From Mangrovimicrobium sp033283325 (GTDB lineage: Bacteria > Pseudomonadota > Gammaproteobacteria > Pseudomonadales > Halieaceae): a DNA stretch of 64,000 nucleotides. Below the pieces are notes generated by a model, which saw nothing but the letters and a program-made list of their open reading frames with translations, searched no databases and had not been told where the DNA came from. Made by a program: the position numbers and the translations under genes. The stretch lies in contig JAWMQO010000001.1 of the NCBI GenBank assembly GCA_033283325.1, forward strand, positions 682,001 to 746,000, written 5' to 3'. Shown one piece after another: positions 49,648-60,043 of the stretch; the first letter of the stretch is position 1, and every line of letters starts with the position of its first letter.

Positions 49648-50103
49648 TCAGTCGTTTGCAGCCTGCCTCTGCGCCGCCAGCTTGGCCCCGATGTAATCCC
49701 CGTGGGGCACATAGATCAGCTCCGCCGCCCTGCGGATGAGGTGCTCCTCGTACCTGTCGAGCCTGCCGTCCACGTAGGCGACGACCCACATGGCCTCGAT
49801 CAGCCTGAGCTTCTGTTCCGGGCTGGCGTGATCGTTGATCACCCGGGTGAATTCGTAGAGGGAAGTGGCGGCATCCACCCGGTCCTGTGCCGCTTCGACA
49901 AGCCCGTGTACTTCGTCCGCCGGCAGGTCGAGGGCGCGGCAGAGCAGGGGCTCAAAGGCGGCCTGTTCGGCTTCGTCCTGGCTGAAGTCGGCGCGGGCGG
50001 TCTCCACCAGCAGCGCCGCGGCAGCGAGATTAAGGCGGTGTTGGCGCTCCGCGTCGCTCTCCTGCGGTGTGGATTCGAACAATGCCTTCAGTGCGCTTAT
50101 CAT
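49648..50103 (-). CDS. TerB-like helical protein
   Basis: 151 aa, almost all helical. AAAALLVETARADFSQDEAEQ and LIEAMWVVAYVDGRLDRYEEHLIRRAAELI are the two repeats of the TerB fold, each with acidic residues that bind metal in relatives. The family (COG4103/TerB) is linked to membrane-associated stress functions, but no role is known for this subgroup. It stands between the cold-shock gene and an SDR on the same strand, with an 80-base gap to the latter. Function unknown. Confidence 0.82.
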   Translation of the reverse strand: MISALKALFESTPQESDAERQHRLNLAAAALLVETARADFSQDEAEQAAFEPLLCRALDLPADEVHGLVEAAQDRVDAATSLYEFTRVINDHASPEQKLRLIEAMWVVAYVDGRLDRYEEHLIRRAAELIYVPHGDYIGAKLAAQRQAAND

Positions 50104-50182
50104 TTCGAGTCGTAAATCTGCTAGTTAGCAATAGTCAGGGAGCGTCGGATCACTTTTCGGCGAGTGGTGGGGCTTTCCTCAG

Positions 50183-50956
<774 letters not shown>

Positions 50957-51083
50957 TTACTCCCCCTGTGGAGTACGGGTATGTCGGTGTAGTTTACTCA
51001 ATTCCCCATGCCAGCACCTTCCCCATCGGGCGTGGGGTAAACTGGCGCGGCAATTCCCGGGGTCATGGAGCAAGTAAAGGCAA

Positions 51084-52517
51084 ATGCACGACGATTTACG
51101 CCAGTGTTACTGGTTTGACGCCCTGGCACCGGTCGCGAGCGCCAGGCCGGCCCTGTCACGGGATATTGACGTGGATGTCGCCATCGTCGGCGCCGGTTAT
51201 ACGGGCCTGTGGACGGCCTACCATCTCAAGCAACTCGAGCCGGGGCTGTCGGTCGTCTTACTGGAGGCAGAGCACGTGGGCTTCGGGGCCTCCGGACGCA
51301 ATGGCGGGTGGCTGATGGGTGAAATCGCCAGCCTTGATAGCTATCTGGGCGCCTGTGAAGCGGACCTGCGTCGAGTGGGCTACAGGGAAGTACACAGCAT
51401 TCCCGCCCGAGTGGGAGAGGTGCTGCAGAGCGAGGGGATAGACTGCGATTTCGCCCACGCCGGGGCGATCTATGCGGCCGCGCGCTACCCCGAGCAGCTG
51501 GAAAGGGCTCGCGATCACCTGCAGGCGCTGCGGGCCGCGGGGCATGGGGAGGAAGATTACCGCTGGCTCGACGCGGAAGAACTGCGGCAGCGTAGCCGTG
51601 TCACCGGTGGGGAGGGGGCAATCTATACACCGCACGTTGCCGCCATACAGCCAGCCAAACTGGTCCGGGGGCTGGCGGCGGCGGTCGAGCGCCTCGGAGC
51701 CGTCATTTACGAGGGTAGCCGGGTGATCGCCGCTGGCGAGGGAGTGCTGCGAACAGCGACGGGCAGGGTGCGCGCACCGGTGATTATCTCCGCCCTGGAG
51801 GGTTATGGCGGAGATTTGCCCCCGGGCACAGCGGCTGGGGATAAAGGCAGTCGACCCTACATCCTGCCTTTCCAGAGCGGCATGGTCGTGACCGAGCCAC
51901 TGTCCGCCGCGGTGTGGGATGAGATTGGCCTCGCCGGGCGCCCGGTACTCGCTGATTACAGCAGGCAGGCTACCTACCTGCAGCGCACCCGGGACGATCG
52001 CCTGGTGTTTGGCGCCAGGGGTAATTACCGATTCGGTGGCAGGCCCGTCAGCCAGTTTCCTGCAGCTGACCCGGCTTTCGCGATGCGCCGCGAGCTGGCC
52101 AGATGCTTTTTCCCGGTGCTGAAGCAGGTGGCCTTCACTCACGCCTGGGGTGGCACCCTGGGTATCGCCCGCCGTTTTGCCCCCCACGTGGTCTTCGACA
52201 GCGCCAGCGGGACCGGGACCGCTGGCGGTTATACGGGGGAGGGTGTGGGAGCTTCCTTCCTCTTCGCCCAGACCCTGGCAGAACTGGTTCTCGGGCGGGA
52301 AACGGCGCGTTGCAAGCTGCCCTGGGTCTTTCGCGGCAGCGCAGCCAGCGTACTGCGGCGCTGGGAGCCGGAGCCCTTGCGTTGGCTGGGCTTCAAGGCT
52401 GCCTGGACGATTTATGCGTGGGAGGAGGCGCTGCTCAAGGGGGGGAGGGCGGGGCGCTGGCACAAGCAACTGGCCGGCATGGCTGCGAATTCGCTTGCGC
52501 GAGTCATCTCTCCGTAG
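51084..52517 (+). CDS. FAD-dependent oxidoreductase of the DAO/PuuB type
   Basis: 477 aa. The N-terminal Rossmann motif is VAIVGAGYTGLWTAYHL (about 32-48), followed by EAEHVGFGASGRNGG, a constant block of gamma-glutamylputrescine oxidase and related DAO enzymes. A C-terminal GGYTGEGVGASFL closes the FAD site. The last 60 residues (RRWEPEPLRWLGFKAAWTIYAWEE) are an amphipathic helical extension typical of one subgroup. It would oxidise an amine or amino acid, giving an imine. It is convergent with the LysR gene. The substrate is not known. Confidence 0.85.
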   Translation: MHDDLRQCYWFDALAPVASARPALSRDIDVDVAIVGAGYTGLWTAYHLKQLEPGLSVVLLEAEHVGFGASGRNGGWLMGEIASLDSYLGACEADLRRVGYREVHSIPARVGEVLQSEGIDCDFAHAGAIYAAARYPEQLERARDHLQALRAAGHGEEDYRWLDAEELRQRSRVTGGEGAIYTPHVAAIQPAKLVRGLAAAVERLGAVIYEGSRVIAAGEGVLRTATGRVRAPVIISALEGYGGDLPPGTAAGDKGSRPYILPFQSGMVVTEPLSAAVWDEIGLAGRPVLADYSRQATYLQRTRDDRLVFGARGNYRFGGRPVSQFPAADPAFAMRRELARCFFPVLKQVAFTHAWGGTLGIARRFAPHVVFDSASGTGTAGGYTGEGVGASFLFAQTLAELVLGRETARCKLPWVFRGSAASVLRRWEPEPLRWLGFKAAWTIYAWEEALLKGGRAGRWHKQLAGMAANSLARVISP

Positions 52518-52602
52518 GGTCAAGTACTGAACAAAAAGTAGTCTTCCGTCGAAGCCAGGTGGGAGTGCGCCTGAAGTGCAGTGCTAATTCCAGAAGCCGG
52601 AA

Positions 52603-53574
52603 TCATTGAAGACCAAAAAACTCCTTGAATTCTTCACAGGTAGCGCGCATCTCTGCCTGCAACCACGTAAGGAAAGCGTGCGCGGGACTATTGGCGTTCA
52701 GGTCTCCGTGGGTCAATACCCGGTACCATATTCCCGAACGAGCGATTCGCGTGCCCAGCATGGCCAGTTCACCACGGCGTATGGCGTCCAGAACAACTGT
52801 CGCCCGGCCCATGGCGATACCTTCTCCCTGGCGAGCAGCAGCTACGGCGAGGTTTGCCAGATTGAAGAAGCGTCCGTCGCTTTCGCTTGTGGGCTTCATG
52901 CCCGAATGTACAAGCCACGTATCCCATTCCTGTGTTTTTGGGGCGCCTGCCCATGCTTCCGCATCATGGAGTAGCACGGAGTCCTTCAGCAGTCGCTCAA
53001 GGCTTGCATCGCTGCAATCGCCCCGGGGGAAATCAGGGGCCACGACCGGAAAAATCAGTTCTTCATGCAGATTGAGTGCATTCAGCCCCGGGTGGTTCAA
53101 CTGGGGTTCGTAGCGAATCGCGAGATCGGTGGAAGTCCGTTGAAGCAGTTCGCGCGTTGGCGATTGATACTCGGCTGCCACCGTGAGTTGAATATCCGGA
53201 TGGAGACCGTAAAAGCGTGCGAGGCGCGGCATCAGCCACTCCATGGCGAAGGACGGGGAGCAACTTATCGCTATCCGGGATTCCTGTCCCCGCTTCAGGA
53301 GCGCGGAAACGCCGTCTGAAATGCTGGAAAAGCCCCCTTCGACAGCGGCAAACAGGTCCGCTCCGAGTGGTGTCAATGAAATCCCCCTCGAATGGCGAAA
53401 AAACAGGCTCTCCCCGAAACGTTCCTCCAATTGCCGTATTCGTTGGCTGACCGCAGCCTGGGATACGTTGAGGTCCAGTGCGGCAACGCTAAAGGACTGC
53501 CGGCGGGCCACGACACTGAAAAAGTAAAGGTCTCCCGCCAGGTAGGGTGTCATTTTGAACTTAGGCATAATCAT
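52603..53574 (-). CDS. LysR family transcriptional regulator (DsdC/GcvA-like position)
   Basis: 323 aa. The N-terminal winged helix-turn-helix is LYFFSVVARRQSFSVAALDLNVSQAAVSQRIRQLEERFGESLFFR, and the rest is a periplasmic-binding-fold effector domain. It is divergent from the D-serine dehydratase gene with a 177-base gap, which is the arrangement of E. coli dsdC and dsdA. It therefore probably controls that gene and perhaps the receptor and hydrolase behind it. The effector may be D-serine. The C-terminal half is typical in length. Confidence 0.87.
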   Translation of the reverse strand: MIMPKFKMTPYLAGDLYFFSVVARRQSFSVAALDLNVSQAAVSQRIRQLEERFGESLFFRHSRGISLTPLGADLFAAVEGGFSSISDGVSALLKRGQESRIAISCSPSFAMEWLMPRLARFYGLHPDIQLTVAAEYQSPTRELLQRTSTDLAIRYEPQLNHPGLNALNLHEELIFPVVAPDFPRGDCSDASLERLLKDSVLLHDAEAWAGAPKTQEWDTWLVHSGMKPTSESDGRFFNLANLAVAAARQGEGIAMGRATVVLDAIRRGELAMLGTRIARSGIWYRVLTHGDLNANSPAHAFLTWLQAEMRATCEEFKEFFGLQ

Positions 53575-53682
53575 TTCTTATATCTACTATCAAATACCGT
53601 TGCTTGTCCAGCTTGTGGATGACACATAGTCTCAGTTCCAGTGGATTTAGCGTAGGACCCGGGTTTGTCGTCCGAGCTATGG

Positions 53683-53698
53683 TCATAAGTTTATATGA
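53683..53698. promoter_or_regulatory. Dyad in the LysR / D-serine dehydratase gap
   Basis: TCATA (53683-53687) and TATGA (53694-53698) are 5-base arms around AGTTTA, 54 bases before the GTG of the dehydratase gene. T and A at the ends and an AT-rich centre fit a LysR-type binding site or an overlapping -10. Support is moderate; the arms are short. Confidence 0.4.
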
Positions 53699-53751
53699 TG
53701 TGTAAGGGCGAGCCCGGAGTGAGTGAGCCTGAGTTGAACGAGAAAGAGTAA

Positions 53752-55065
53752 GTGGAACTAGAGCAGGCAATCAGAACGCAGTCCCCCAGTTTCTGGATTA
53801 ACCCGGAACTCGGCGGCTCACCGCGGCGGGGCGAAGGGGAGACCGTAGATGCGCTCGATTTCCAGCATGCGCGTCGAGAGTGGCAGGAGATGCAGCCGCT
53901 TTTCGCCCATATCTTTGCTGAACTCCCGGAGGGTTCCCGCATTGCCTCTCCCCTGGGGCGAGTCGGGTTCGACCTCGTGCAGGGCGAGTCGGGCACAATT
54001 CTCCTCAAGCAGGACCACAGGCTGCCGGTGGCGGGATCAATAAAAGCCCGGGGCGGGTTTTATGAGGTGGTTGCTCATGCGGCAGGTATCGCCAGGGCCT
54101 CTGGACTAATGTCGGACTCAGAGCCGCTCACAGCCCTGGCCCGTCCAGAAGTGCGCCGTTTGCTAAGCGAGCGGCGGGTGCTCGTCGCCAGCACCGGAAA
54201 CCTCGGGCTCAGCGTCGGTTTGATCGGGAGTGCGCTGGGTTTTCAGGTGGAGGTATTCGCCTCGAGGGAGGCAAGGCGATGGAAAATTGATCACCTGCGT
54301 TCGTTGGGCGTACAGGTGCATCAGACGGAAGGCGACTACCTGCGTGCGCTTAACGCGGCGCGATCGGAACATGAGCGTGATCCGCAGGCCTATTTCGTGG
54401 ACGACGAACATTCAAAGGGGCTATTCCTTGGTTACAGCGCCGCTGCCCCCGAAGTGGCGTCGCAACTGTATTCACAGGGATACAGGATCGGCCCTGAGCA
54501 GCCACTTTTCGTGTATCTCCCCTGTGGCATTGGTGGTGCTCCCGGAGGCATCGCATTCGGCTTGAAACAGATCTTCGGATCTGCGGTGCACTGCTTCTTC
54601 GCCGAGCCGGTTGCTTACCCCTGCATGATGATCGAAATGTCGACGCCCGTCGGGGTGCATCCTTCGGTGACTGACTTTGGCCTGGGCAACGCTACTGAAG
54701 CGGACGGCCTGGCGGTGGGACGAGCCTCTTTACTGGCGTCTAGCGTAATGCGTCACCGATTGTCCGGAGTCTACACGGTCGAGGAAAGTGAAATGCTCGG
54801 CGACCTTTTCAATATGGCGCTACGCGGCGGGGAGCGGCTGGAGCCCTCCGCAGCTGTCGCCCTCGCGGGACCTAGGCGCCTATTGCGTACATCCGCAGGC
54901 CGCAACTATCTCCAAGAACATCGATTGCTCGGCAAACTCGACAAGGCCGTACACATCGTGTGGGCAACGGGGGGTTCCCTCGTGCCCGAGACAGATCATC
55001 AGCGCTGGTTCGAAGCCGGACGGCAATTTGCGCCTGAACTATCAGACCAACGGCAATACAACTGA
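53752..55065 (+). CDS. dsdA: D-serine dehydratase (D-serine ammonia-lyase)
   Basis: 437 aa PLP enzyme with a GTG start. The PLP Lys is K98 in GSIKARGG, and ASTGNLGLSVG holds the phosphate loop. DDEHSKGLFLGYS, VYLPCGIGGAPGGIAFGLK, CFFAEP and ADGLAVGRAS follow E. coli DsdA closely from memory. It converts D-serine to pyruvate and ammonia. It is divergent from a LysR gene, and 18 bases before a TonB receptor gene, which is not the usual permease (DsdX). The first 60 residues are somewhat different from the E. coli enzyme. Confidence 0.92.
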   Translation: MELEQAIRTQSPSFWINPELGGSPRRGEGETVDALDFQHARREWQEMQPLFAHIFAELPEGSRIASPLGRVGFDLVQGESGTILLKQDHRLPVAGSIKARGGFYEVVAHAAGIARASGLMSDSEPLTALARPEVRRLLSERRVLVASTGNLGLSVGLIGSALGFQVEVFASREARRWKIDHLRSLGVQVHQTEGDYLRALNAARSEHERDPQAYFVDDEHSKGLFLGYSAAAPEVASQLYSQGYRIGPEQPLFVYLPCGIGGAPGGIAFGLKQIFGSAVHCFFAEPVAYPCMMIEMSTPVGVHPSVTDFGLGNATEADGLAVGRASLLASSVMRHRLSGVYTVEESEMLGDLFNMALRGGERLEPSAAVALAGPRRLLRTSAGRNYLQEHRLLGKLDKAVHIVWATGGSLVPETDHQRWFEAGRQFAPELSDQRQYN

Positions 55066-55083
55066 GACCAAGGAGTTTATGCG

Positions 55084-57186
55084 ATGCTTAAAAAGTCACT
55101 AGCGGCAGCAGTGTCCGCGACTACCCTTACAACATTTTCTCAAGTCTCCGCCGGACAAACTGCGCTGGAGGAAGTTGTCGTCACCGCGCAGAAACGGGAA
55201 CAGAACCTCATGGATGTTCCCATGAGTGTCTACGCCAGAACCGGTGCAGACCTGAACGAAAGGGGAGTCAGTGATCTGCAAACCCTGGCGCTCGAAGTGC
55301 CTGGCCTGTACGTGGCTGATGGCGGAAGCTACCAGCGTCGGGTTTCGATACGCGGTGTAGGAAACATCTTTGGCGCGTCGTCACTCGTAGGTATCTATCT
55401 CGATGAGGCCCCGGTCACGGCTATAGCTTCCAGCGCCATTGACTTGCGCGTACATGACATCGCCAGGGTCGAGGTGCTCAAGGGGCCACAGGGCACACTG
55501 TACGGGCAGGGCTCAGTGGGGGGGACAATTCGCTATATCACCAACGACCCCCAGTTCGATGTAAGCGGCGGCAGTCTCTCAGCGGACGGCTATGCGACCA
55601 AGGGTGGCGGCTTTTCGACAGAACTGCGTGGCGTGCTGAATGCACCCCTGGTGGACGACACCCTCGCGTTACGCGTCGTAGGACAATACGTGAGCGATGG
55701 AGGCTGGATAGACCAGCCCGAATTGGGCAAGGATGACATCAACGACTACGACATGTTCAACGTCCGCTCCAAATTGCTGTGGACACCGACAGATGACCTG
55801 AGCATTAAAGCCACGGCAATTGTGCACCGCAACGACGCGGGCGCTCAGAACACCGGGGAAGATGGCAGCGGAAACTACCAACAGGCACTCGGCGACCCGA
55901 CAACGCCAGCGGCCGAAGATGAGTATGATTTCTACGACCTGACGGCTGATTACAGTTTTGCCGGGATGACCCTGCTGAGCACGACGAGCTATCTCAACAA
56001 TACCAAGCAGGTCGATAACTGGGGCTACGCCTGCTGTCTCTACGATCCGGACAGTGACCAACTCTGGAATGTTGAAATCGTTGACTACGCTCTCGAGGCC
56101 GAGGCCTTCACCCAGGAGCTTCGGCTGAGCTCGGACGAGAGTGACGCGGTGCTGTACTGGACGCTCGGCGCTTTCTATCGGGACACTGAATTTGTCGAAA
56201 CCTATCAGCCTTATTATCTTGGCCTGCCTGGCGGTATTCCCGGAGCCACTCTGTTTGAATATCCCGCATTCGAGTCGGTCAGTAAATCCCGGTCATGGGC
56301 GGTTTTCGGTGAGGCCAGTTACGATATTACCGAGAAACTGGAAGTGGGAGCGGGATTCCGCTATTTCGAAGACGAGCAGGAGTACCAGGCGGATCGGGGG
56401 CTCGACTACATCGACGCCGATTTCGATAGTTTCAATCCAAAGTTTTTTGCTTCCTATGCGCTCGGGGATGAAGCGAACATCTACGTCAATGCATCCAAAG
56501 GCTTCCGCAGTGGTGGTACCAACGGTGCGGGAGCTCCGAATTACGAACCTGAGAGTCTATGGTCCTATGAGCTTGGTGCCAAAGCGCGCTTGATGGACGG
56601 AAAACTGTATACCGAGGTGGCGGTATTCTATAGCGACTACAGTGATTACCAGATCGTCGGGGTCGATACCTCGGTCGGGCTCAATATCACTTCCAATGCC
56701 GGCGACGCCGAAATAAAGGGGGTCGAAGCCACCCTGGTTTACAATGTCCTGGAGAACCTTGAGCTCGGTTTCAGTGGAAATTTCATGGATACGGAATTCA
56801 CCAAAATTGGCGTGACTTCCACCAGTCATGCTGTCGGCGACCCGCTGGACCTGGTGCCGGAGTATGGTTACAACCTGTGGGCGGATTACCAGTTTAACTG
56901 GACCGAATACACCGACGGTTTCCTACGCCTCAACTACAACCAGCAGGGAGAGGCGGATTTCCGTAACCGCTCGCTCAGCAGCCCGGAATACGAGTATTCA
57001 AGCAGTTCCGGTGTGCTGAATGTCCTCAACGCACGATTGGGGTGGCGCCAGCAGAACTGGAGTACCGAGATCTACGCGAACAACCTCCTAAATGAGCGCG
57101 GCTATCTTGGGCCGCTCAGCATCGAGAAGAACGCTGCCCGGTTGCGGCCACGTACCTTCGGCATCAAGCTGAGTTATGACTTCTGA
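55084..57186 (+). CDS. TonB-dependent outer membrane receptor
   Basis: 700 aa. A signal peptide (MLKKSLAAAVSATTLTTFSQVSA) is followed directly by a TonB-box-like EEVVVTAQKREQ. The plug domain has VSIRGVGNIFGASSLVGIYLDEAPV and VEVLKGPQGTLYGQGSVGGTIRY. The barrel is rich in alternating aromatic/acidic strands and ends in LRPRTFGIKLSYDF, with a terminal Phe. This is the iron-complex/natural-product receptor type common in Cellvibrionales. It is 18 bases after dsdA and 44 before a secreted serine hydrolase, so uptake of a D-amino-acid-bearing compound is suggested. The ligand is unknown. Confidence 0.92.
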   Translation: MLKKSLAAAVSATTLTTFSQVSAGQTALEEVVVTAQKREQNLMDVPMSVYARTGADLNERGVSDLQTLALEVPGLYVADGGSYQRRVSIRGVGNIFGASSLVGIYLDEAPVTAIASSAIDLRVHDIARVEVLKGPQGTLYGQGSVGGTIRYITNDPQFDVSGGSLSADGYATKGGGFSTELRGVLNAPLVDDTLALRVVGQYVSDGGWIDQPELGKDDINDYDMFNVRSKLLWTPTDDLSIKATAIVHRNDAGAQNTGEDGSGNYQQALGDPTTPAAEDEYDFYDLTADYSFAGMTLLSTTSYLNNTKQVDNWGYACCLYDPDSDQLWNVEIVDYALEAEAFTQELRLSSDESDAVLYWTLGAFYRDTEFVETYQPYYLGLPGGIPGATLFEYPAFESVSKSRSWAVFGEASYDITEKLEVGAGFRYFEDEQEYQADRGLDYIDADFDSFNPKFFASYALGDEANIYVNASKGFRSGGTNGAGAPNYEPESLWSYELGAKARLMDGKLYTEVAVFYSDYSDYQIVGVDTSVGLNITSNAGDAEIKGVEATLVYNVLENLELGFSGNFMDTEFTKIGVTSTSHAVGDPLDLVPEYGYNLWADYQFNWTEYTDGFLRLNYNQQGEADFRNRSLSSPEYEYSSSSGVLNVLNARLGWRQQNWSTEIYANNLLNERGYLGPLSIEKNAARLRPRTFGIKLSYDF

Positions 57187-57230
57187 GGCCCTCGTTCCGG
57201 CGAGAGCCCCCCTGGTTGCAAGGTGAGCGT

Positions 57231-59147
57231 ATGGGCCCTGTGAAAGCGCTGCAATCGATGAGCATGCTTCTCCTGCTGCTCTGTGCCAGCGGTTTCACGG
57301 TGCCCGCTTATGCCGCAGGGGCCTTTGACGTCAGCGACTCCGGGCAGGTAGGCGCATTTATCGAAGCCGCAGTAGTGCCGGCCATGGAGGAGCATCATAG
57401 CCCCTCCGGGGTAGTGATCGTCGCGCAGGCGGGTGAAATAGTGCATGCGAGGGGCTACGGTTTGGCGGATATCAGCCAGGCCGTGGCTTTTGATCCCGCG
57501 CAGACCATTTTCAGGCCGGGTTCAATTTCCAAGCTGTTTACCTGGGTGGCGGTGATGCAGTTGGTGGAGCAGGGGAAGCTGGATCTCGACAGCGACATCA
57601 ACGCGTATCTGGATACCTTTCAAATAAAGGATAGTTTCCCCGGGCGGCCGGTGACATTGCGTCATATCATGACTCATACCGCAGGCTTCGAGGACGGCAA
57701 CATCGGCTATGTCATTGTCGAAGATCCGGCCAAGGTGATCCGCCCCTTGTCGAGGGCGCTTGCTGAAACCCAGCCCGAACGCTTCGCAGCACCCGGGGAA
57801 TACTCGGCCTACTCCAACTGGGCAACAGCGCTTGCGGGACTCGTGGTAGGCAATGTGTCGGGGCAGGGCTATGCCGCATATGTCCAGGAGCATATCTTCG
57901 ACGTGCTGGGCATGACGCATTCCAGCTTCGAAGAGCCTCTGCCTGCACACCTGGCTCCATTTCTGGCAAAGGTATATTCCTATAACAGCAATGCGGCGCG
58001 CTATGAGGAGCGAGCGCCCGAACTGGCTGCCAATATAGGGCCCGCCGGCGGGATGTACTCATCCGCAAAGGACCTGGTGATATTTGGCCAGGCCTTGTTG
58101 GGAGATGGGGCGGTCGACGGAAAGCGGATTCTGGGTGCGGAATCTGTCCGCCAACTACTGCACGGAGGCTACAAGCTCGATGATAGGCTCCGGGGAATCG
58201 GCCTCGGCGTGGTAAAACGTAATTTTGGCCCCCCGGGATTTGACAGCTTCGGTCATGACGGAACCACCACAGACTTCGCATCTCATCTGGGTTTGTCGAA
58301 ACAGGCGGACTTCATCTTCGTTTCATCTTTTTCCGGCCCAGGTTTTCAAAGTGTGCAGCAGGCTCTGGTGAAGCCATTTTATGACGCATTTTTTCCGCGG
58401 GATGTCCCAGCGCGGAATCCGCCCGCAGATTTCCACGAGCGCGGGGCGAGGTTTGCTGGCACCTACCTGAATCACCAGCGGGGTTACAGCACCATCGAGT
58501 CACTCTATGGGCCCTTTACCGCGATTGACGTGCAGACCCTGGCGGATAACACGCTGAAAATCGGTCACAAACGGTACGTGGAAATCGATGAAAGATTGTT
58601 TCGAGAGGTGGACGACTACGGGCGGGTCGTCTTCCTGGAGAACAGTACCGGCGAGATTACGGGGCTCGCGTACGACGACCTCGGTTTTATGCAGTACTAT
58701 CGCGCGCCGTTTTATCAATCTGCGGGTTTCAACCTGCTGGTGATTGGGTTCTCCGTACTGGTCTTCACTTCTTGCGTCTTGAGGTTTCTTTTCCAGTGGG
58801 ACAAGTATCGCCTCATGGCAGGTCCTGAGCGGCGGGCGACCGAGGCATCCCTGTATGTGGCCGTTTTAAATTTGTCGGCGCTCGTACTCGCGATCATGTC
58901 CTTCAGCGGGGGCCTGTATGCGGTCATCCGGGATATGCCGGATACCCTGAAGTTTGCGGTTTTTCTGGCTACCCTGGTTACGCTCCTGGCTTTTTACCAG
59001 CTCTATTGGGCCTATGTAGTGTTGAGGCGGGGGCTCTTTCCCAATTGGCGCCAGAGAGTACTCTATGGCGTTTCGACTGTCAGTGCCCTGATGATGGCGA
59101 CGTTTTATATCTACTGGAACGTTTTCGGCTTCAACTATCACGGCTAA
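57231..59147 (+). CDS. Secreted S12 serine hydrolase (beta-lactamase/D-aminopeptidase family) with four C-terminal membrane helices
   Basis: 638 aa from the ATG at 57231, just after AAGGTGAG; a TTG five codons earlier is weaker. A signal peptide (KALQSMSMLLLLLCASGFTVPAYA region) leads to an S12 domain: S98-I-S-K101, Y-S-N in EYSAYSNWA, and HDG in FGHDGTT. After a beta-rich domain (about 400-490) come four hydrophobic helices up to the C-terminus. Family members cleave D-Ala peptides, amides or esters. Its place after dsdA and the TonB receptor suggests hydrolysis of D-amino-acid peptides in the periplasm. Beta-lactamase activity itself is not implied. Confidence 0.87.
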   Translation: MGPVKALQSMSMLLLLLCASGFTVPAYAAGAFDVSDSGQVGAFIEAAVVPAMEEHHSPSGVVIVAQAGEIVHARGYGLADISQAVAFDPAQTIFRPGSISKLFTWVAVMQLVEQGKLDLDSDINAYLDTFQIKDSFPGRPVTLRHIMTHTAGFEDGNIGYVIVEDPAKVIRPLSRALAETQPERFAAPGEYSAYSNWATALAGLVVGNVSGQGYAAYVQEHIFDVLGMTHSSFEEPLPAHLAPFLAKVYSYNSNAARYEERAPELAANIGPAGGMYSSAKDLVIFGQALLGDGAVDGKRILGAESVRQLLHGGYKLDDRLRGIGLGVVKRNFGPPGFDSFGHDGTTTDFASHLGLSKQADFIFVSSFSGPGFQSVQQALVKPFYDAFFPRDVPARNPPADFHERGARFAGTYLNHQRGYSTIESLYGPFTAIDVQTLADNTLKIGHKRYVEIDERLFREVDDYGRVVFLENSTGEITGLAYDDLGFMQYYRAPFYQSAGFNLLVIGFSVLVFTSCVLRFLFQWDKYRLMAGPERRATEASLYVAVLNLSALVLAIMSFSGGLYAVIRDMPDTLKFAVFLATLVTLLAFYQLYWAYVVLRRGLFPNWRQRVLYGVSTVSALMMATFYIYWNVFGFNYHG

Positions 59148-59328
59148 GGGAGTGCTGGAAGCCCTGGCCATGGCCAGTTCCCCGGAAGGATAAGGCCAGA
59201 GATATTGAGGTTTGCCGGCGTCCAGCCTGGTCGGTGCCGCGCTTGCGTGCAGGTATCGCATTCGGGTATAGAATGGAGGATTCAGGTAAACTCCCTCGAA
59301 CGTCCCTCCAGGAGAATCCGTAGCCAAG

Positions 59329-59943
59329 GTGGATTTATTTCGTCATTCAAGTGACCCAGGGGACAACCTTCTCCCCAGGGACGGGCTCGTCAATTACCAT
59401 GGCCCGATAATGCCGCTGGCTACCGCCGATCAATATTTCAGTAGATTGCTGGCGACGATCGAGTGGAAGCATGATGAAGCCGTGATCTTCGGGAAACATA
59501 TCGTTACCAAACGAAAAGTCGCCTGGTATGCCGATCGACCCTTCAACTACACCTACTCCAATACAACGAAACAGGCCCTCGCCTGGACGGACGAACTCCT
59601 GCAACTCAAATCACTGGTGGAACGCAGCACCGGCGAGTGCTTCAACTCCTGTCTGCTGAATCTTTACCACGACGGCAGTGAAGGGATGGCCTGGCACAGC
59701 GACGGCGAGAAGGAACTGAAAAGGCACGGCGCGATTGGCTCCCTGAGTCTCGGGGCGGAACGGAAATTTGCCTTTAAGCACAAGCGCAGCAAGGAAACCG
59801 TCTCCCTGGTGTTGGAACACGGCAGCCTGCTGGTGATGCAGGGCGTAACACAGAGCCACTGGTTACATCGCTTGCCGCCTACAAAGAAGATTTTGAGCCC
59901 GAGAATCAACCTGACGTTTCGCAGCATGGAATCCGAGCCCTGA
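59329..59943 (+). CDS. AlkB-type 2-oxoglutarate/Fe(II) dioxygenase
   Basis: 204 aa with a GTG start. The iron ligands are His123-x-Asp125 in AWHSDGE and His180 in HWLHRLP, and 2-oxoglutarate is held by Arg192 and Arg198 in SPRINLTFR. NLYHDGSEGM before the HxD is the usual substrate-side strand. The protein resembles the ALKBH2/3-like bacterial group that removes methyl groups from damaged DNA or RNA bases. It has a weak leader (AGCCAAG) and no operon partner. Length is normal for this group. Confidence 0.9.
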   Translation: MDLFRHSSDPGDNLLPRDGLVNYHGPIMPLATADQYFSRLLATIEWKHDEAVIFGKHIVTKRKVAWYADRPFNYTYSNTTKQALAWTDELLQLKSLVERSTGECFNSCLLNLYHDGSEGMAWHSDGEKELKRHGAIGSLSLGAERKFAFKHKRSKETVSLVLEHGSLLVMQGVTQSHWLHRLPPTKKILSPRINLTFRSMESEP

Positions 59944-60043
59944 TGGAACCAATTGATCAGGCCGGCCTCAAACTGAAGGTAAATCCATCGTGATCGGGGG
60001 TTAAGTTGCAATCCAATCATCCACAGATTGTCGGGGGTAAGTA

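Noticed and set aside
51258..52523. A 421-codon minus-strand frame opposite the FAD oxidase gene
   Set aside because: No motif, and the plus strand holds a complete DAO-type protein.
57231..59147. Calling the S12 protein an antibiotic beta-lactamase
   Set aside because: The family motifs are shared by D-aminopeptidases and esterases, and the membrane tail and neighbours point elsewhere.
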